Shown here: one piece after another, positions 6,464 to 8,318 of the stretch
How positions within the stretch are numbered: the stretch's first letter is position 1
How the letters are laid out: each line of letters starts with the position of its first letter
Source of the DNA: Chloroflexota bacterium
GTDB taxonomy: Bacteria; Chloroflexota; Anaerolineae; Promineifilales; Promineifilaceae
NCBI GenBank assembly: GCA_020353135.1
Contig: CP070688.1
Coordinates: forward strand, 1,998,220 to 2,006,537
Reading direction: 5' to 3'
Length of the DNA stretch: 8,318 nt
The notes under the pieces: generated by a model
Seen by the model: the letters and a program-made list of their open reading frames with translations, nothing else
What the model was told of the DNA's origin: nothing
Database searches by the model: none
Made by a program: the position numbers and the translations under genes

Positions 6464-7336
6464 CTACACGTAGTAATGCATGAAGATTTCTTCCAGGGTG
6501 GGCTCCTCAATCGAGACATCCGAGATCGTATTGTCACTGATGATCTTGGTGATGAGGTTGATATCGCCACTATAGAAGAAACTGACGGTGTGATCGCTCT
6601 TAGATAGGTCGCTCACGCCGTCCAGGTCAAATTGGGTTTCATCCAGGTCGTCGGCCAGGATACTGATCTTCTTGTAATTTTCCTTCTGAAGGGTCTTGAT
6701 ATCTTCGATCTTGACGATTTCCCCTTCGCGGATGATGGCCACCCGGTTGCAAAGCCGCTGCACTTCGGCCAGGATGTGGGATGAGAAGAAGACGGTTACG
6801 CCGCGGGCATTCTCCTCCCGGACCAGGTTGAAGAACTTCTGCTGCATGAGCGGGTCGAGGCCGCTGGTTGGCTCGTCCAGGAATAGAAGCTTGGGCGAAT
6901 GGAGCAGCCCCTGCACGATGCCGACCTTTTTCTTGTTGCCGTATGACAGGTCGTCGATCCGGCGCTTCAGATCGAGCTCCATGTACTCGGCCAACTCGTG
7001 CATTCTGTCGGTGCAATCCCGGTCGTAGAAGCTCTCGGAGTACTTGAGCAGATCGATGACCTTCATCCGGTCGTAGTAAAAGACTTCGCCCGGCAAGTAA
7101 CCGATATCCTGCCTAATCTCCGGGCCGTGTTTGATCACATCTTTGCCGAAGATCGTGGCGCTGCCGCTGGTGGGATAGATCAAGGAACATAACAACCTGA
7201 TGGTCGTCGATTTACCAGCGCCATTGGGGCCGATGAAGCCGAAGATCTCGCCCTCCTCCACCTCCAGCGAGACGTCGATGATGCCTCTGGATTTACCATA
7301 GTACTTGGTCAGTTTGTTGATTTCGATTTCGCCCAT
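6464..7336 (-). CDS. ABC transporter ATP-binding subunit of the exporter
   Basis: A 290-residue ATPase that would power export through the two permeases encoded next. Visible motifs: Walker A GPNGAGKST (36-44), a Q-loop region IGYLPGEVFYYD (78-89) where the usual glutamine position reads Gly/Glu, signature LSYGNKKKVG (130-139) in place of LSGGQ, Walker B with catalytic glutamate LLFLDEPTSGLDP (150-162), and the switch histidine His187 in FFSSHILAE. The C-terminal extension (about 210-290) ends in EEPTLEEIFMHYYV, common in ATPases that pair with ABC-2 permeases. The departures at the Q-loop and signature also occur in that group and do not suggest inactivity. AAGGAG 8 nt before the ATG fixes the start, which lies 31 bp after the TetR stop. 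A heptamer-like array and hairpin occupy that junction. Confidence 0.95.
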   Translation of the reverse strand: MGEIEINKLTKYYGKSRGIIDVSLEVEEGEIFGFIGPNGAGKSTTIRLLCSLIYPTSGSATIFGKDVIKHGPEIRQDIGYLPGEVFYYDRMKVIDLLKYSESFYDRDCTDRMHELAEYMELDLKRRIDDLSYGNKKKVGIVQGLLHSPKLLFLDEPTSGLDPLMQQKFFNLVREENARGVTVFFSSHILAEVQRLCNRVAIIREGEIVKIEDIKTLQKENYKKISILADDLDETQFDLDGVSDLSKSDHTVSFFYSGDINLITKIISDNTISDVSIEEPTLEEIFMHYYV

Positions 7337-7346
7337 GGGTTTACTC

Positions 7347-7383
7347 CTTGGAAAAAGCCTTCAGCTGTCAGCTTTCTGACAGC
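7347..7383 (-). repeat. Heptamer-like array with hairpin at the TetR-ATPase junction
   Basis: On the minus strand, units such as CTGACAG and CTGAAGG lead into CTTTTTC and then the AAGGAG ribosome site of the ATPase gene. The arrangement resembles the array before the amidohydrolase gene, where CTAGCAG units lead into CTTATTC and AGGAGG. Within it, GCTGTCAG (7364-7371) and CTGACAGC (7376-7383) form a perfect 8-bp stem with a 4-nt loop. The stem contains the TetR stop codon (7370-7368). A run of five T lies only about 8 nt after the stem on the minus strand, so it could act as a weak attenuator. Confidence 0.5.
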
Positions 7384-8033
7384 CTGGCGGGCGGTTGTTC
7401 TCGTACCAGACGATCGGGGTTTCCGATGCCGTTCTTGAGAATGTTTATGAATGCGTCGACCGATTCGGTTACGGATTCGTACATGGTCTGGGGGTTGATT
7501 TCCGAACAGTATTCGACGATGGCGACGTTCAAGGTAGCGATCATGTAGTTCAACATGCCGACGTCTATATCGGCCCTGACCTCGCCCCGGGCTATAGCCT
7601 TTTCTATCAGCGGTCCAAATAGCGCGAAGGAAGCCGGCCGGCTCTCAGCTTGTAGTTCGCGGTATACCGGCGCCTGCTTATCAGCCAGCACATTCTTGCC
7701 GACGGCCGCATACCTGGGATGCTCCCTGGCAAACTGGACGCCCGATAAAAACATCTCGCGAATAACCGTGAAGAAATCATGTTCGCCGGGATTACGAATG
7801 ACAGGTGAAAGGTAGTTGATCTTCTCCTGGGCGATCAGGCCCATCACGTAAAGGAACAGGTCCTCTTTGTCGACGAAGTATTGGTAGAAACTGCCCTTGG
7901 CGATGCCCGAATTGGCCACTATACGATTGACGCTGGCCTGCTCATAGGGATAGGCGGCGAATTCGTCGATGGCTGCTTCGGTAATCGCCTTTCGCTTGGC
8001 GACGGGTAAGTTAAGAAAGGTGTCCCTCGGCAC
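7368..8033 (-). CDS. TetR/AcrR-family transcriptional repressor of the exporter operon
   Basis: A 221-residue TetR-family regulator. The N-terminal DNA-binding domain (about 10-60) has the family's helix-turn-helix at about 33-52, with ASVNRIVANSGIAKGSFYQYF followed by DKEDLF, here cited as the diagnostic stretch. The all-helical C-terminal domain (about 65-205) would dimerise and bind the inducer and, as usual, is poorly conserved. The start is a GTG at 8033: no in-frame ATG lies between the promoter and the helix-turn-helix, and AAGGA sits 10 nt upstream. It is the first gene of the operon with the ATPase and two permeases. Two palindromic operators overlap the expected transcription start, so it most likely represses itself and the exporter until a ligand binds. 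Which compound that is cannot be told. Confidence 0.94.
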   Translation of the reverse strand: MPRDTFLNLPVAKRKAITEAAIDEFAAYPYEQASVNRIVANSGIAKGSFYQYFVDKEDLFLYVMGLIAQEKINYLSPVIRNPGEHDFFTVIREMFLSGVQFAREHPRYAAVGKNVLADKQAPVYRELQAESRPASFALFGPLIEKAIARGEVRADIDVGMLNYMIATLNVAIVEYCSEINPQTMYESVTESVDAFINILKNGIGNPDRLVREQPPARLSES

Positions 8034-8064
8034 GAGAAACCGGTCCTTATGTAAAGTTAAATCG

Positions 8065-8100
8065 ATGTGACCAAGTGGTCATGTGACCAGGTGGTCACAT
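8065..8100. promoter_or_regulatory. Tandem TetR-type operators (two 14-bp palindromes)
   Basis: Two palindromes with half-sites TGACCA/TGGTCA lie in tandem: TGACCAAGTGGTCA at 8068-8081 and TGACCAGGTGGTCA at 8084-8097. They differ at one centre base and their centres are 16 bp apart. The outer flanks (ATG at 8065-8067, CAT at 8098-8100) extend the symmetry, so the whole 36 bp is also a near-palindrome. The site starts at the -10 box and covers the probable transcription start, an ideal position for repression. It is the most likely binding site of the adjacent TetR protein, probably as two dimers. Confidence 0.88.
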
Positions 8101-8127
8101 TATATATCCGTTTGATTGGGGGGTCAA
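8099..8127 (-). promoter_or_regulatory. Strong sigma-70 promoter of the tetR-exporter operon
   Basis: On the minus strand, TTGACC (8127-8122, 5 of 6) and TATAAT (8104-8099, 6 of 6) are separated by 17 bp. Initiation is expected near 8092, inside the distal operator, giving a leader of about 60 nt before the GTG start. The near-consensus boxes suggest high output once repression is lifted. Confidence 0.85.
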
Positions 8128-8143
8128 GATCAGTGGGGCGAGA

Positions 8144-8275
8144 GGGTCCACGAACAAGTTGTCAGTCAGTTTTGCCCCAAGGAGGCAACGCAGGTCCGTT
8201 TTTGGTGTGACATTGCCTATGGTTCGGAGGCCGATTTGCTTATGTCAAGTTCTCTGACAAGTCTTTCGTGGACCC
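8144..8275. mobile_element. Possible MITE or decayed insertion sequence (132 bp with 22-bp inverted ends)
   Basis: The 22 bp at 8144-8165 and the reverse complement of 8254-8275 match at 19 of 22 positions. Both start GGGTCCACGAA, have a mismatched tetramer, and finish TTGTCAG. The 88-bp interior has no convincing open reading frame. The end structure is like the terminal inverted repeats of a DNA transposon. A target-site duplication is not clear: the flanks read GGCGAGA and GGCATCA, with only 4 of 7 matching. The alternative is a large regulatory or RNA dyad. The transposon family cannot be assigned. Nothing else is recognised in 8128-8318. Confidence 0.5.
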
Positions 8276-8318
8276 GGCATCAATGACTAGCTCTCAAAGG
8301 ATTGATTCGTTGACAATG

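Noticed and set aside
6900..6950. Degenerate ABC signature LSYGN as a sign of an inactive ATPase
   Set aside because: Walker A, Walker B, the catalytic glutamate and the switch histidine are all intact, and non-canonical signatures are common in ATPases paired with ABC-2 permeases.
8068..8097. Direct repeats as the start of a CRISPR array
   Set aside because: There are only two 14-bp palindromic copies with a 2-bp separation, no spacers and no cas genes.
8243..8259. TGTCA-N7-TGACA dyad as a third operator
   Set aside because: It is partly nested in the right arm of the inverted-repeat element, has different half-sites from the TetR operators and is far from any promoter.
8283..8318. ATG with 12 open codons reaching the right edge
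   Set aside because: No Shine-Dalgarno sequence precedes it and the length is too short to judge; it could be chance.

Overview
This window looks like ordinary bacterial chromosome. It has moderate to high GC, Shine-Dalgarno sites in front of most genes, recognisable sigma-70 type promoters and one clear intrinsic terminator. No rRNA, tRNA, CRISPR array, phage gene or intact transposase is visible. No gene here identifies the organism. The gene content, and the spacers holding degenerate 7-10 bp tandem repeats, remind me of environmental Chloroflexota (Anaerolineae-like) genomes, but that is a weak inference.

Left region (1-3112, minus strand): three genes read leftward in the order SRPBCC/START-like protein (3112-2648), nitrilase-superfamily carbon-nitrogen hydrolase (2651-1569) and M32 metallocarboxypeptidase (from 1486, running off the window's left edge just before its natural end). 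The first two overlap by an ATGA junction and should be translationally coupled. The peptidase follows after 82 bp and may be co-transcribed. Middle region (3113-4623): a 248-bp divergent spacer carries a promoter for each side and a degenerate heptanucleotide array, followed by a plus-strand COG1228-type amidohydrolase with a complete binuclear-metal ligand set, probably a dipeptidase of the Xaa-Pro kind. Three of these four left-hand enzymes are or may be amide/peptide hydrolases, which suggests peptide or amide scavenging without proving a shared pathway.

Right region (4679-8127, minus strand): a self-contained, self-regulated exporter operon. A TetR-family repressor (GTG start, 8033-7368) is followed by an ABC ATPase (7336-6464) and two paralogous six-helix ABC-2 permeases (6454-5654 and 5541-4747). 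It ends at a strong bidirectional terminator (4679-4712) shared with the convergent amidohydrolase gene. Upstream of the repressor is a very good promoter (TTGACC, 17 bp, TATAAT), with two tandem 14-bp palindromic operators directly over the expected transcription start. This is the layout expected of inducible efflux of a toxic compound; the ligand and cargo cannot be read from the sequence.

Right edge (8128-8318): no gene is seen. A 132-bp stretch is bounded by 22-bp imperfect inverted repeats (19 of 22 matching), like a MITE or a decayed insertion sequence, and it ends only 16 bp from the -35 box of the repressor promoter.

I found no clearly new multi-gene system. The items most worth following up are the tandem operator module, the MITE-like element, the heptamer arrays that abut the ribosome binding sites of two unrelated genes, hairpins placed over stop codons inside the exporter operon, and the hydrophobic C-terminal tail of the nitrilase homologue.
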